Source: Macrostomum hystrix (Eukaryota > Platyhelminthes > Macrostomidae). From it: a stretch of DNA of 64,000 nt. This document shows positions 21,992-34,359 of the stretch, in pieces; position 1 is the first letter of the stretch, and each line of letters begins with the position of its first letter. The position numbers were made by a program, and so were the translations under genes. Location: contig CATNEN010000039.1 of assembly GCA_950097015.1 (NCBI GenBank), forward strand, positions 8,882,501 through 8,946,500, given 5' to 3'. The notes below the pieces were generated by a model. It saw only the letters and a list, made by a program, of their open reading frames with translations. It ran no database searches and was not told the DNA's origin.

Positions 21992-23511
21992 ATGGCAGAC
22001 ACGGACACAACACTGCTTGTGCTGCGCGGGGCGCCAGCCGACGAAAATGGCGCTTCGGTGCCAGATCAGCCAGCCGAGCCCGCGGGGGTGGCAGCAGCAG
22101 ATGATGAAGATGAATCAGCGATTGACCAGACTAATACTGACGAAAGCGCCGTAGACGATAGTGGAGCCACGGCGGCAACTACAGAAGACAGCGAGTGCGC
22201 CGACGCTAGTAACGTCGCTGTGGAATCTGGTCTAGCTACGCCGCCACGCGCGACAAATGATCCCGCAGTTGTCGATGCTGTCGCCGCAGGTGCTGTCGAC
22301 AGTCAGGAATGCAATAGTGGCAAGCGAGATTGTGATGAGCCGGAGCCGGCTGCGAAAATGGCTCGACTGAGTCCGACAGAGCCGCGGGAGGACATTGGCG
22401 AGCAGCGCAGCAATGGCTTCGAAGGCGACAGCGTCAGCACGTCCGAGCTAACGGCGACAGCGACGCCAACTTTAGGGGATGAAGCTGGAGCGACAGCAGC
22501 GGCCTCTGTGGCGGTGACAGAATTAGCTGCTACAGCGGCGCCGACTGAGCCCGAGGGAGCAACTCAAACGCCTGAAGCGTCTGTTCCAGCTCAGCAGGCC
22601 AAGGTAAGAATTTGGCTGCTTTTTTAGCTTTTGTCTTAATGATTTGCTTTCAATGTGAAATAATGCTTGGATTTGACAATAAATGCTCCTACGACAGCAT
22701 ACTTGCTAAAGTGCGTAAATTACTTTGATCTTCGGGGTGAGTGACAGAGCTGTTAACGCGTTTGCCTTTAGAACCAAGGTCCTGAGCTCGATTCCGCGGC
22801 GAGGCCGCATTCACTTTTGGGGACTTTTGGAGGGTTTGGGGGCTTTTCGTGCAATATACGCCCTTTAGGGAATACAATGCAATGCTCAGGAATCAGCGAA
22901 ATTGGCAGAACTGCCTCCTCGCTGACTGCGGGTCTAGTGTCACCAAATGATGAGCTTTTTCATGCAGCCCTCCTGCAATTATTATTTTTATTATTAACCA
23001 ATATCTTGCAGTTTGGCTACCCTCAGCTAACAGCCACAGCTAACCCTCATTTTCGGGCTGAACTCACAGTAATCCCAAATTAAAATAAATATTAAATGTT
23101 TACTCCCCTGCGTCAAATGCAGACTGATGAAGGTGAAGCACAGCCGCCGTCACAGGACCAGCCTGAACAGCAGCCGCCCAAGAATCTCGGCTCAGCCATG
23201 ACTGGTCTTGACGACATCCTGGCCAACACTGACAGCATAGATGTTGAGCAGTATCAGGCTCATCACGCGCCTAGAAAGCTACCGGCGCCGCCACCGCCGC
23301 CGCCTCCGCCGCCTGTGCAGCCTCATGCGGCTCACCATCAGCATCACCAACAGCATCAACATCACCAGCAGCAGCAGCAGCAGCAGCAGCTTCATCAGCA
23401 GCAGCTGCAGCAGCATCCGCAGTATCGCCTACCAAATGTTTATGGCCAGCCTCAGAACTATTTTCCACAGCAGCAGCCTCACCATCAGCAGACGCACCTG
23501 GCCCACATTCA

Positions 23512-23553
<42 letters not shown>

Positions 23554-25897
23554 CATGCAGCAAACGCAGCCTCAGGCAGCCCCTCAGCCAAAGTTGACTT
23601 GCCAACACTGCAACAAGTCCTACTCTAGCAAGTGGTCCCTTCGGTCGCATATTCGTTCTGTTCACGCACCGCAACGCGAACAGCAGCAGCAGCAACACCA
23701 ACAACAACAGCAGCAGCAGCAGCACTTGCAGCAACAACAGCAGCAGCAGCAACTGTTGCATCAGCAGCATCTGCACCAGCAGCAGCACCATCAGCAGCAG
23801 CAGCACCTGTTCAACCAGGCTGCAGCGGCGGCTGCTGCGGCTAGAAAACGGCACTGGACTCCGCCCGAGCTCGGCGGTCCGGGTGGTAGCGGCGCCGGCG
23901 GCCCTGGCGGTGTTGTCATTCCCGGTCGCGATTTTCTAGACGAAGTGCTGGAGGACATTCAGAGCATGCAGGATCGGGAGCGGGTTCCGGTGCCGCCTGG
24001 CTTCGCTCCTTCGCAGGCCCTGCTGGCATCTTACTATGCTGGCGGCGCCTACGCTCACCAGTACAGGCCACCCGGCTTCCCCCCGGCAGCCTACGCGCCT
24101 AACTGGTCAGCGATGGCCGCTCACCAGCAACAGCAGCATCAGCTACAGCAGCAGCACCAGATGCAACAGCAGCCTCAGGCAACATCGGCGTCTGGCGGTA
24201 CCTCAGTTGTGCCGTCGTCATCAACTTCAGCCGCTGCCGCCGCTGCTGCCGCTGCCGCCGCCGCGGCCGCCTCAAACTGGGATCCATATGGCGCGGGTGG
24301 ATCTACAGCAGCGTTTGAGTACCTGCGTAATCAGCTATCCGGGGATGCAGGTAATTTTCGGAAGGCATTATTTACCAGATATCAGATGCTGCGCTCTTTC
24401 ATGCGGTGAAAGGTCCGTCTGTTTTAGTTAATTTTAGTCCCTGTTGGACAAAAGCATCACGTAGTAAACAGAAGCTTTGCTTGTTAGTTAGGAGCGTTAG
24501 GCAGGGGCTTAATCTTTTAGACAGAACCTACACCTTTTAAGGTAGAAGCTTCGCCTGTTATACAAAGCTTTATCTTTAGACAGAAGCTTCATCTGTTAGC
24601 CAGAAACTTCGTCTGTTAGACAAAAACTTCGTCTGTTAGCCAGAAACTTCGTCTGTTAGACAGAAACTTCGTCTGTTAGACAGAAGCTTCATCTGTTATA
24701 CGGAGGCTTAATTTGTTAGACAGAAGCTTCAGTTGTTGGACAGAAGCTTCATCTGTTAGCCAGAAGCTTCATTAGTTAGACAGAAGCTTCACCTATTATA
24801 CAGAAGCTTCACCTGTTAAACAGAAGCTTCACCTGTTAAAACAGAAGCCTCACCTGTTATTCAGAAGCTTCACCTGTTAAACAGAAGCTTTATTTGTTAG
24901 ACAGAAGCTTCACCTGTTATACAGAAGCTTTACCTGTTAGACAGAAGCTTCACCTGTTTGACAGAAGCTTCACCTGTTAAACAGAAGCTTCATCTGTTAT
25001 ACTGAGGCTTCATTTGTTAGACAAAAGCTTCATTTGTTAGACAAAAGCTTCATTAGTTGGACAGAAGCTTCATCTGTTAGCCAGAAGCTACATTAGTTGG
25101 ACAGAAGCTTCATCTGTTAGCCAGAAGCTACATTAGTTGGACAGAAGCTTCATCTGTTAGACAAAAGCTTCATTAGTTGGACAGAAGCTTCATCTGTTAG
25201 CCAGAAGCTTCACCTGTTATACAGAAGCTTCACCTGTTAGACAGAAACTTCACCTGTTTTACAGAAGCTTCACCTGTTATACAGAAGCTTCACCTGTTAT
25301 ACAGAAGCTTCACCTGTTATACAGAAGCTTCACCTGTTATACAGAAGCTTCACCTGTTATACAGAAGCTTTACCTGTTAAACAGAAGCCTCACCTATTAT
25401 ACAGAAGCTTCACCTGTTATACAGAAGCTTCACCTGTTATAAGAAGCTTCACCTGTTATACAGAAGCTTCACCTGTTAAACAGAAGCCTCACCTATTATA
25501 CAGAAGCTTCACCTGTTATACAGAAGCTTCACCTGTTATACAGAAGCCTCACCTATTATACAGAAGCTTCACCTGTTAGACAAAAGCTTAAAACCTTAGT
25601 CATCTGTTGGATTAGATTGTCACTTGTTGGTCACGAACTGCTTGCTATATTTTAATCGGCTGCCCTGTATATATTAGTTTGCAGCCTAGATTCCACTACC
25701 CATTTACTAATTTCGCACCTTCAGCGGGCGCCTATCAGCAGGCATTCGTGCCCTCCGCGGCCGCAGCCGCCGCAGCAGCCGCAGCGGCAGTGAGTAGCGC
25801 TTCCGCCGCCAATGGTTACGCTGCGGTACAGCAGCATCAGCAGCAACAGCAGCAGCAGCAGCAGCAGCAGCTAAACGCTACTCAGTACCCGTTCTGA
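21992..25897 (+). CDS. PolyQ/polyA C2H2 zinc-finger protein (3 exons)
   Basis: Exons are 21992-22603, 23123-24405 and 25690-25897. Donors are CCAAG|GTAAGA and ATGCG|GTGAAA (phase 2); acceptors are AAATGCAG and GCAGCCTAG. The total is 2103 nt, 700 aa. An alternative third-exon start at 25678 also keeps frame, while the stronger-looking donor GCAG|GTAATT at 24350 does not. Exon 1 is acidic and Ala/Thr-rich with a basic KRDCDEPEPAAKMARLSP. Exon 2 has GLDDILANTDSIDVEQY, long His/Gln runs, one classical C2H2 finger CQHCNKSYSSKWSLRSHIRS (about residues 365-385), then FLDEVLEDIQSM. The C-terminus is Ala- and Gln-rich. Probably a nuclear DNA- or RNA-binding protein; no orthologue recognised. Confidence 0.75.
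22736..22998 (+). mobile_element. SINE family 1 copy in intron 1 of the zinc-finger gene
   Basis: GTGAGTGACAGAGCTGTTAA (A-box-like) and GAGCTCGATTCC (B-box-like), a shortened body, then CTGCCTCCTCGCTGACTGCG, GGGTCTAGTGTCACCAAATG, GCAGCCCTCCTGCAATTATT and a TTA-rich tail. Confidence 0.75.
24466..25590. repeat. 20-bp minisatellite in intron 2 of the zinc-finger gene
   Basis: About 55 copies of ACAGAAGCTTCACCTGTTAT with AAGCTT in most units. The left third is diverged (ATCTGTTAGCC, ATTAGTTGG variants) and the right part homogeneous, with recurring blocks of three or four variants. Confidence 0.95.
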
Positions 25898-28227
25898 TCT
25901 GATGCTTCTGTACTCAAATGAATTATTTTGGTACAAAAATACGTGTGCACTATTTGACTCGCCTGGAAGCTAAATGATTTATGATCATAATAAATTTTGT
26001 TTGACAAAGCAAGACTCTGTCTTGCTACTCACTGGCTCTCCCTGTCTCCTTTGTCTCATGGCCCATCCCCATCTCTTTGTCTTATTAATTCCTCTATTTT
26101 AATTATTGCTCATTTTTTCACTGTAGAATTTTGCAAGCCTACTAGATCCTGGCCGTGCTGCGCGGATGTATTAGTCTATGGTCCGACACTTGATAGACTT
26201 GCGATTCCACCCTCTCGCCCCCCGCCCCTATTAGCTAAAAGAATTTACCTTTAACTGTGGCAGCTCACTAACTGAAAGCCTGTTCATAAATTATTGGTCA
26301 AATGCTTATTTACTTGCTTAAATTCTTCTTTTTGTTAATATTTGTAAAGCCGAGGTTTTCTGCTGCAAACCTCACTGATAATGCTGTCTAATGCTGCTTT
26401 GTTAATGTCTGTTATTTATCATTTCCTCTCTTCCTCATTATAACGAACTAAACTTATCCGTTAGTTAGTTGGGTAGTTGCCTACTCTGCCAGTGGATGGC
26501 CTTTAGATGGGAGATTTCTATCTCCGTTATGATCATGTTTTTTATACAAATGCTTGCATAAACTATTTATTTGTTTGTTTATTTGTTTATTTGTTCACTT
26601 ATTTGTTTATTTGCAATTTTAGGCGTGGCATTCATATCAGACTTGTGAATGTCTAAATCTTTTTTGTCATGTAGCTTTTTTAGCTCAGTAATTTTATTTA
26701 TAATTGGCTGCTTATGAAAAATCTGATTATTATTGTTTTTTAATGCTATTACGATTACTATTATTACTATTATTATTCTTATTTTGCGCGGTGTACATAG
26801 AGGATTTCAGCAATTCTGTTAGTTGTTTTCCCTTTATCGCCTAAACCTCATCTGAGTGCGTGTTGAATTGTTTGCATTGAAAACTTCAAATGGCCAGTTT
26901 GTTTTACTGCGTATTGGCCCGTTAATTGGGCTCACAGAGTTCTTTACACCTTCCACATGCCTACTATGCTACTGACCAACTGGCTTGGCTTTGTCGCCAG
27001 TAGTACATTTGCGGTATGCGAGAGAATTATTTTAGGCAGTCTGGTTTTATTCGGTGTCTAATTAATTGATTGGCTTGTTTTGTCTATTTGTTACCTAACT
27101 GGCCATAATCACTGCTCTCCGCTTCCATATCTGAACTCCCCTTTCCCTGAATCCCAATAGAAAAATCCCCTGTGTCTCTGGTAAATTGACCAGTTAGCCG
27201 TAAGGCATCAGCTGCTGAACACTCCGATACCCGTTTCGCTTTAAAATTTGTAACGACTAATTTACATTTGGAGGCATAACCGCTGCTGTTTGTTTAGCTG
27301 ATTAACAAAGGAAACTATCTTGTTTTTTGTTTCTCTTCGCTCAAGAATTTTTTTACAAGAACTTTGGCGGTAATATTTGCTAGTTGAAACTCATCCTTGT
27401 TTGCCGTAGCTGTTCTCTTGTTATCTTGCTTAATTTATGCCTTCTGTTTTTTATTGTTTGTTTATAATTTTATGGCTTGAAGAATAACAAAACTTTGCAC
27501 GATGTTTTGGCCTCAGGTGTCTCGTGTTTATCGATGCTTTTTTTGCTGGCCTACATGTTTGTGGGGCGGGCGATCGAAACACCCGGAGCTCGATTTCACG
27601 TCATGGATTTCCCTTCTACTTCACTCTTCACTTCGCCTAGCCTCTCTTGTTTATTAACAAATTGTCCAATTCATTCTTAATTCAGTTTTTTATAACATTT
27701 GCTTTAATTAACTTTCTGCTTTTTCCAACTATGAATAATGCATGCTGGCTGTACATATGGACTCCATACTGTTCTCTCAGTTTTGTTTTCTGCTCTGTCC
27801 CCATTCAGTTCCTTAACGATCAATAACAAATCATGTGCTGTTTATAACAAAAATTTGCTTCCCTCTCAATTTCTATCAGTTTAGCCTGTTTGTACTGCCT
27901 TTAATAGTGGAGGATAAAATCGGACATGAAATCTTTTCTAGAATTAATAATATCCTATTAGACACGAAAATGTGGAGCTCCCTCATTATCACCTGGCCCT
28001 ACCCCCCTGCCTGCCAGTAATAGTAATTTGTGCCCCAACAGCTCTTTGTCTGCCTATGAGAATTCGTGCGTCAAAAACAATATATATACATAAATTACTA
28101 GCGTAGCAAAATGCTACTTTGGTTGTAAAAGCAAGCGATAACAGACAAAATCTGTCTTTGGATAAGTCTTCAAATTGTTTTGTTTCTTTTGTGAGATCTA
28201 GCTCTAAATTGTGTATAGTGGGATCTG
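25898..28227. other. 3' flank and spacer
   Basis: AT-rich with (TTTATTTG)n near 26560-26610 and a (TTATTA)n patch near 26730-26780. Short open frames have no splice support. Confidence 0.5.
25989..25994 (+). terminator. Poly(A) signal of the zinc-finger gene
   Basis: AATAAA about 92 bp after the TGA stop. Confidence 0.6.
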
Positions 28228-28930
28228 AACTCAAACTGGTAGTGCTTCGGTGGGATCTGAACTCAAACTGATAGTGCTTCGGTGGGATCTGAACTCAAAC
28301 TGATAGTGCTTCGGTGGGATCTGAACTCAAACTGGTAGTGCTTCGGTGGGATCTGAACTCAAACTGATAGTGCTTCGGTGGGATCTGAACTCAAACTGGT
28401 AGTGCTTCGGTGGGATCTGAACTCAAACTGATAGTGCTTCGGTGGGATCTGAACTCATACTGATAGTGCTTCGGTGGGATCTGAACTCAAACTGGTAGTG
28501 CTTCGGTGGGATCTGAACTCAAACTGGTAGTGCTTCGGTGGGATCTGAACTCAAACTGGTAGTGCTTCGGTGGGATCTGAACTCAAACTGATAGTGCTTC
28601 GGTGGGATCTGAACTCAAACTGATAGTGCTTCGGTGGGATCTGAACTCAAACTGGTAGTGCTTCGGTGGGATCTGAACTCAAACTGATAGTGCTTCGGTG
28701 GGATCTGAACTCAAACTGATAGTGCTTCGGTGGGATCTGAACTCAAACTGGTAGTGCTTCGGTGGGATCTGAACTCAAACTGATAGTGCTTCGGTGGGAT
28801 CTGAACTCAAACTGATAGTGCTTCGTTGGGATCTGAACTCATACTGATAGTGTTTCGGTGGGATCTGAACTCATACTGATAGTGCTTCGGTGGGATCTGA
28901 ACTCAAACTGATAGTGCTTCGGTGGGATCA
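28228..28930. repeat. 32-bp minisatellite
   Basis: About 22 copies of GGTGGGATCTGAACTCAAAC plus TGATAGTGCTTC. A single-base variant (CTGATAG or CTGGTAG) alternates along the array; otherwise units are nearly identical, implying recent expansion or homogenisation. Confidence 0.97.
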
Positions 28931-29028
28931 GGACCCAAACTGAACTCAACAAAATTCATAAGTGATAAGTGCATTGTTTGAAATTTCTTGCTAGACCTGA
29001 GTACTACTTCTGGCTTGACATACAGTTA

Positions 29029-29105
29029 GCCAGCCAGACAGACAGACAGCCAGACAGACAGCCAGACAGACAGCCAGACAGACAGACAGCCAGACAGACA
29101 GGCTC
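29029..29105. repeat. CAGACAGACAGC short tandem repeat
   Basis: Interleaved CAGACAGA and CAGCCAGA tetranucleotide-based repeats. Confidence 0.9.
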
Positions 29106-29448
29106 GCAAATAAAATAGAGCAATTATCAACTGACTCGGCAGTGGTTCGAGTTGCAGACTCGCTGGCCGACAGAAGCACCCGCTTTTGTCGAGCAAAATT
29201 GAAAAATATTAACACGTTTTATTGTTTCATTTTATACTCATATACTCAGCGCCTGACAGCAAAATGAAAAAGGAATAAAGTACAATTATTGCTTGTTGCA
29301 AATAGAGCCATAAATATATGACTAATTCTATCACAATTAAAGCAGCTAAGTTCAATGCGAATTTACCTAGGACTATTTCTATTTAGCTAAAAATTGATTG
29401 GCCAGGCAAGGATTAAGCTGTTGCTATTTTTAGATAGTCTAGTGGGCA

Positions 29449-29460
29449 CGTCACGTGACG
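29449..29460. promoter_or_regulatory. Perfect 12-bp palindrome containing an E-box (CGTCACGTGACG)
   Basis: Contains GTCACGTGAC, the consensus bound by MiT/TFE and USF bHLH-ZIP factors. It is in spacer downstream of FOXJ1 and not clearly at a promoter, so it may be chance. Confidence 0.25.
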
Positions 29461-29769
29461 GACTACCAGCCAATGAAATTCTACAAGGCCAAATGTTATG
29501 TGAACTGGCATTATGCCTATCCAAGGGGGCTCGCATTGAGTGTGACATTTACAAATAAGAAATTAACACACTCATCTACGGTACCACAACACAATAACGA
29601 CTTTAGAAAAGTAACTTATATCGCATATTAAATACACAAATAAAAACTTGCAGGAAACTTATGTGATGTTATCACAGGCAATTCAAAAGTTAAGAGCAGG
29701 ACTTTGTCTGCGGACGGACTTATCTTGCCAGCGATAAAGCTGAAACCTGTAAGCAAAAAATCTAAAAAG

Positions 29770-29775
29770 TTTATT
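29770..29775 (-). terminator. Candidate FOXJ1 poly(A) signal
   Basis: Minus-strand AATAAA about 650 bp after the FOXJ1 stop. Confidence 0.4.
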
Positions 29776-30422
29776 TTAAGCAAGAAAATAGAGAAGAAAA
29801 ACTGTAATTAAGGCGGATTTTGGAGCGGTAAAGTGCTCAACAAAAGAGTACAATTGGACGGAAAATTCGCACAGTGACACATCGCATAGGCACAAAAGTT
29901 TCATTTTGTGATACTGGCTACTTATAAGTAGGGATTTGAGGAAAACTGCAAGCTCTACACACGAAAAAATAAAAACTCAAGAATTCTTAATAGAAAAATC
30001 TCTGAAGAAAAATTGATAAAAATTCTAGATAAAAGGGCTACTGAGTGAAACTACTGCTAGTAGATAAGGCCAAGGCGTCACTGTTTTGAGTACAGCAGCA
30101 GAGCAGACGATAAAAATGGAACAAAGGCACGGAAACAGCAAAGTCAAAGCTTACTAAAGTTGGTTATTTCTTCAATTCACTGACTTTGCACAACAATTTT
30201 TGCAACACTAGCAAAGCAGAGGAAGACGAAAATTAAATAAAAGAATTTAAACAATTTGAGGAAAACATCAATAAGTAAGGACGGCGGTGAAACAGATAAA
30301 GGCAGTAACTAACATTACAGTTAGCAAATAAGTCATTTTCACCTATCTTTCCTCTTAGAAGCAAAAGCGGACCAGAATTGCAGACGATTTCCTGGAAACA
30401 TCAGCCCAGCTTCACACCGTCA

Positions 30423-33400
30423 TCAGAGCCCGAGAAGATTGTCGAGCGAGCCGACCACGTCGCCGAGATTTTCATCCACCCATTCGTCCTGCTCATGATG
30501 CATCAGCGGCGACGGCGTGCTTGGCAGGCCGATCATCAGGCCGTTGAGCGAGCCGTTCAGCTGCTGCTGCTGCTGTTGGCTAGCGCCTCCGTTGTTCAAC
30601 CACCAGCTGGGCGGAGGCAGCGCCATGCCGTGCAGGGTGAGGTCCAGCAGGCTGTCCGGGTTGGACATGTCCAGCGCTGGCGTGGGATCATCGACGCAGC
30701 CGTCGTCCTCCGGTTCGAACAGCCAGCGCTCGTCGTCGCCGATGTCGCCGATGCCGACGAGACCGGCTGGGAGGGCCAGAGCTGCCGAGGCTGCTCCGTT
30801 GTGAACGCTGGCTCCCTGTCTGGCCTCAGTTGATGTTGACGACGATGATGTCAAGCTCAGAGTCGACGATGTCAAAGAAGTTGCGACAGATGTTGAAGAG
30901 GTGGCGGCCGCAGCTGCCGAGGTGGTTGCAGCGACGGAGACGGCAGTGGCGGCTGCAGCAGCGGCGGCCGGCTGTGTGATCAGGGTGGAATCACGGAGCC
31001 GAGTTTCAACGGGGCCACCGCTAAGGGCCATGGTGACCCAGTGACCGCTGGCGTCGGGCTGATCCGCCTCGCCGCCCCGGCCGTCGGCAACGTCGACGCG
31101 CCGCTGCTTAGCGGCGGCGGGTTGGTCGCTTAACAGCGGCGACTCGTGCCTCCGATGACTGCCCAGGTGGAAGCCATCGTCCAGGTGATGCAGAGGCGGC
31201 ATCGGGTGATGCTGATGGTGCTGCCCTGATCGCTGCCGCTTCAACGAGCCGGCACTGGGAGCGGGCGCCTGGAAGCCCTGCGGAGGCTGCAGCAGCAGAG
31301 TCTGCTGTTGAGCATTGGCCTGCTCCAGTTGAACAGCATACTCAGGATTCAGCCGCCAGTAGCCGCTGCAGGCGCCGCCGCCGCCGCCCCGACTGGCGGC
31401 TTCGTCTTTGCGCCGAGGCACCCGTTGGAAGCAGCGATTGAGGGTCAGGTTGTAGCGAACCCCGCTCTGTGGGTAGGCAACGCGCCAGTTGTAGAAGTGC
31501 AAAACGGCAAAAATTCTTAGCTGTACAACTAACTGTACAACTTTCAGGCAGCTTAGAGTGAGAGAACTATTCAGGAATTCATCGGCTTTGAATAGAGTGC
31601 TACACCTGCCCACTGACTAGCTTAGGCACTGCGGGTGGGAGAGAAAAATAAGAAGTCATGAGGAGAGGCAGAGAACGCCCACACGGAACAGCCGCACTGG
31701 GACAGTTGCTGGAAAATCATACAATTAGCAGCCCAGCATCTCACAAGTCGGAGATTTCCGCCATCAACCTACCTAGGCCCAATTTATGGGCAAATTTATA
31801 ACGTATTCAGTATAGGAAAATGTGTAATATGCTGTAGCTGTTGCAATTCGCATTTGCTACTAGTAGGGTGTTAAAGCAAATGAACGGTGGCAATAGTCTA
31901 TAGTGATAAGCGGTTGATAAAGGCATTCTTCAGGCCATGCCTGGCGACTAACTACTAATTGAATCTTACATCACGGAGCAAAAAATAGTTGATTATAGCC
32001 GCTCACCTGCCAGCTCTGGTCGGCGGAGCAACCGTAAAAAGCGAAATGGGCGCCTATCCAATTGCAAATCTCTTGCAGAGTCATCTTAGACTTGCTCAAG
32101 CTCTTCAGAGCCATGTAGATCATTGTGGAGAATGAATAGGGAGGCCGCAGGCTGGGGTCAGCGGCGAACTCCGGGTCAGGCTGCGGCGGAATCGGCGGCG
32201 CTGTCGGCGGCAGCTGGATGAGCGACTGCTGCTGCTGCTGCTGCAGTTGCTGCTCGTGAATGAGAAACTGATGCTGCTGCTGTTGCTGCTGCTGCTGATG
32301 ATGAAGCTGGTAATGCTGAGGAAGCTGCGCCATCATCTGGTGGTTCATGTACTGTGAAGCATTGGCTGTGTGCTGAAAGGCGGGCGAGGATATTGCCCGA
32401 TGCAAGGAAGGCCTGTGAGAGCCATGCAGCCCGTAGCTTTGCTGCTGCTGCTGCTGCTGCTGCTGATGACTCAGCTGAGTATAGAACTGCAAGGAGTCGG
32501 CCACAGTCTGCTCAACCAGGATCACCTCGGAGCCGAGTACGGCCACCGCAGAGGCCGCAGCTGAGGCAGCTTCTGCCGCCGCAGTTGCCGCTGATATTAC
32601 CGACTCGAACGGCGGCCGAGGCGAGGCTGGCGGCGTCGGGGGCGTCAGCTTCATCAGGTTCATGTTCTGGTGGGGGAGGGGCAGACAGGTACACAGCTAT
32701 AGTGATAATAATAATAATAATAAAATAATAATAATAATAGTAATTGCAGGAGGGCTGCAGGCAAAAGTACATTATTTGGTGACACTAGACCCGCAGTCAG
32801 CGAGGAGGCAATTCTGCCCATTTCGCTGACTCCTGAACACACACGCGCACACTGATACCGCAACAGGCCCACTATCTCGCAGTTGTGTACATATGCCCTT
32901 AATTTCTCATCGTCAGGCAGTGTACGCTGCCACTGTGCCTTCGAGGTTGGCCCTCAAGGTCGTAAATTGCACAACAAGCCGACAAGCCTTCTCTGAGCGG
33001 CTGCGCCCCAAATGAATGCGGCCACGCCATCGAGCTCAGGGGCTCTGGTGCAAGTGGCGACCGCGTTAACCGCTCTACCACTGGCCCACCATGTGGACAG
33101 TTGGTAGCGGAGTTTTCAACGGGCTTCAACTTTTAAAGGATAAAAGTGAACGATGAGCAAGCTGCATGCGGGCTCACCTGCAGCCAGCCCAGGTTGGTCA
33201 AGTCGGTGTCATTGCCGCCGCCAGCTACTACTGCGGTGGCTAATTTTCCAACGGACATTGTTGAAAATAGGGCGTCGTGATGTCCGGCTGATGACGGCTG
33301 AGTGGACGCTGACTGCTGCTGCTGCTGAGTATCCCTAATCGCCCAGTTGTGTCTCAACCGTTGAGCTAATTGCTCTCTGCTCATGTTGCCGCTGTTGCCA

Positions 33401-33558
33401 CCGCCACCGCCGCTGCTGCTGTTGCTGATTTGCCGCTGTGGCGGCTTGCCAAACCGCTGGTGCAGATGGGGAGAACCGACCTGCTGCTGCTGCTGCTGCT
33501 GCTGTGGGGCTAGCGACAGCGATCGCCTCAGCAGCAACGGGCTGGAAGCGGCAGTCAT
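30423..33558 (-). CDS. FOXJ1: FOXJ1-like forkhead transcription factor (3 exons)
   Basis: Minus-strand exons are 33558-33178, 32666-32007 and 31466-30423, total 2085 nt, 694 aa, both introns phase 0 (LGWLQ|NMNLMK and DQSWQ|SGVRYN). ATG at 33558 follows an in-frame TTG. The N-terminal motif DTDLTNLGWLQNMN matches the LTSLxWLQ signature just ahead of the forkhead in FOXJ1. The forkhead runs from RPPYSFSTMIYMALKS (about residue 301) through MTLQEICNWIGAHFAFY, then VRYNLTLNRCFQRVPRRKDE and YWRLNPEYA. A Gly-rich insert sits in wing 1. PolyQ tracts flank it and the C-terminus is acidic (DEWVDENLGDVVGSLDNLLG). FOXJ1 is the master activator of motile-cilia genes. The recognition helix is atypical: the canonical Asn and His are Ser and Tyr here. 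Intron 1 is mostly a SINE. Confidence 0.88.
32703..33090 (-). mobile_element. SINE family 1, near full length, in FOXJ1 intron 1
   Basis: Minus strand: GGGCCAGTGGTAGAGCGGTT (A box), GAGCTCGATGGC (B-box remnant), GGGGCGCAGCCGCTCAGAGA, AACCTCGAAGGCACAGTGGC, GGTATCAGTGTGCGCGTGTG, CTGCCTCCTCGCTGACTGCG, GGGTCTAGTGTCACCAAATA, then GCAGCCCTCCTGCAATTACT and a (TTA)n tail. This is the best reference copy for the family in the window. Confidence 0.85.
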
Positions 33559-34359
33559 GGTCAAATATTAATTATCACCTAGCCCTAATTGATTCACTCT
33601 GAATGTAAACTAAAACAGTTAAGAATGTGATGCGCATTTATACTCGCAGGCGCGGTGCTAATTCTTGACCCGAAAAAGCAGTGAATGAGAGGGGCTCACT
33701 GACGCAGCGACTCGACCTCCCCACCCCAGGCGAGTACAGCTCGCTCGGACTCACACCTGCACCGCTAAGCTGTACACTGGGGCCTAGGTCTCACCAATTG
33801 CAATGGCACAGACAGCTATCTATCTCTCCCTCTCTCTCCCTGTCTCGCTCGCTGTGAAGGAGTTTCAGTGTGCAAGCAGATTGATAGATTGGGTTAAAGG
33901 CGAAGAACTAAATACAGCATACGCAAAACCCACAGCCAGCACAGAAGGAAGGCAACTCTCGGACTGCTCGCCTTTCATTCTTGTCTGGGTGCTGTGCTGC
34001 GCGAGCTATTCGATTATAATAGAATAGAATATTCAACAACAGCCAGACACTGCAAGATACAGACAAGAGTAACGGGCCAATAGAATGAATGCTAAAGGCT
34101 TGCAACCTGATAGCTAACTATGAGCAAAGTTTGTCTTCCATCCTGCGGCATCCACTCCAATGCCTGACCCGGCCAAGCTGTGTAGCTGCCTGCAATTCTT
34201 GTTAAATTAGCTAAAATTCAAGGCTTAAACAGCTGCGCGCGAGGCGTGCTTTTAACACTTCAAGCTATTATATAATGCTGATCGAATGGCAGACCTAAAT
34301 ACCGATAGGAATTTAACTCATTGCTAATTGAATCTTACTCAGAATGACGGCACAAATAG
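33559..34359. other. FOXJ1 upstream region
   Basis: GC-rich just upstream of the start (33640-33790) with CT-rich runs, then AT-rich. Probable promoter and 5' UTR. I found no perfect RFX X-box by eye. Confidence 0.4.

Larger units (their letters stand above)
29106..30422. other. FOXJ1 3' UTR and flank
   Basis: AT-rich, no coding exon seen. Contains the minus-strand poly(A) signal at 29770-29775 and the palindrome at 29449-29460. Confidence 0.5.

Noticed and set aside
23271-23854. Minus-strand and alternative frames over the polyQ zinc-finger exon
   Set aside because: Shadows of CAG repeats; only the plus frame has the zinc finger and correct splice phases.
24350-24351. Donor GCAG|GTAATT as end of zinc-finger exon 2
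   Set aside because: Gives phase 1, for which the third exon has no usable acceptor; the donor at 24405 (phase 2) fits.
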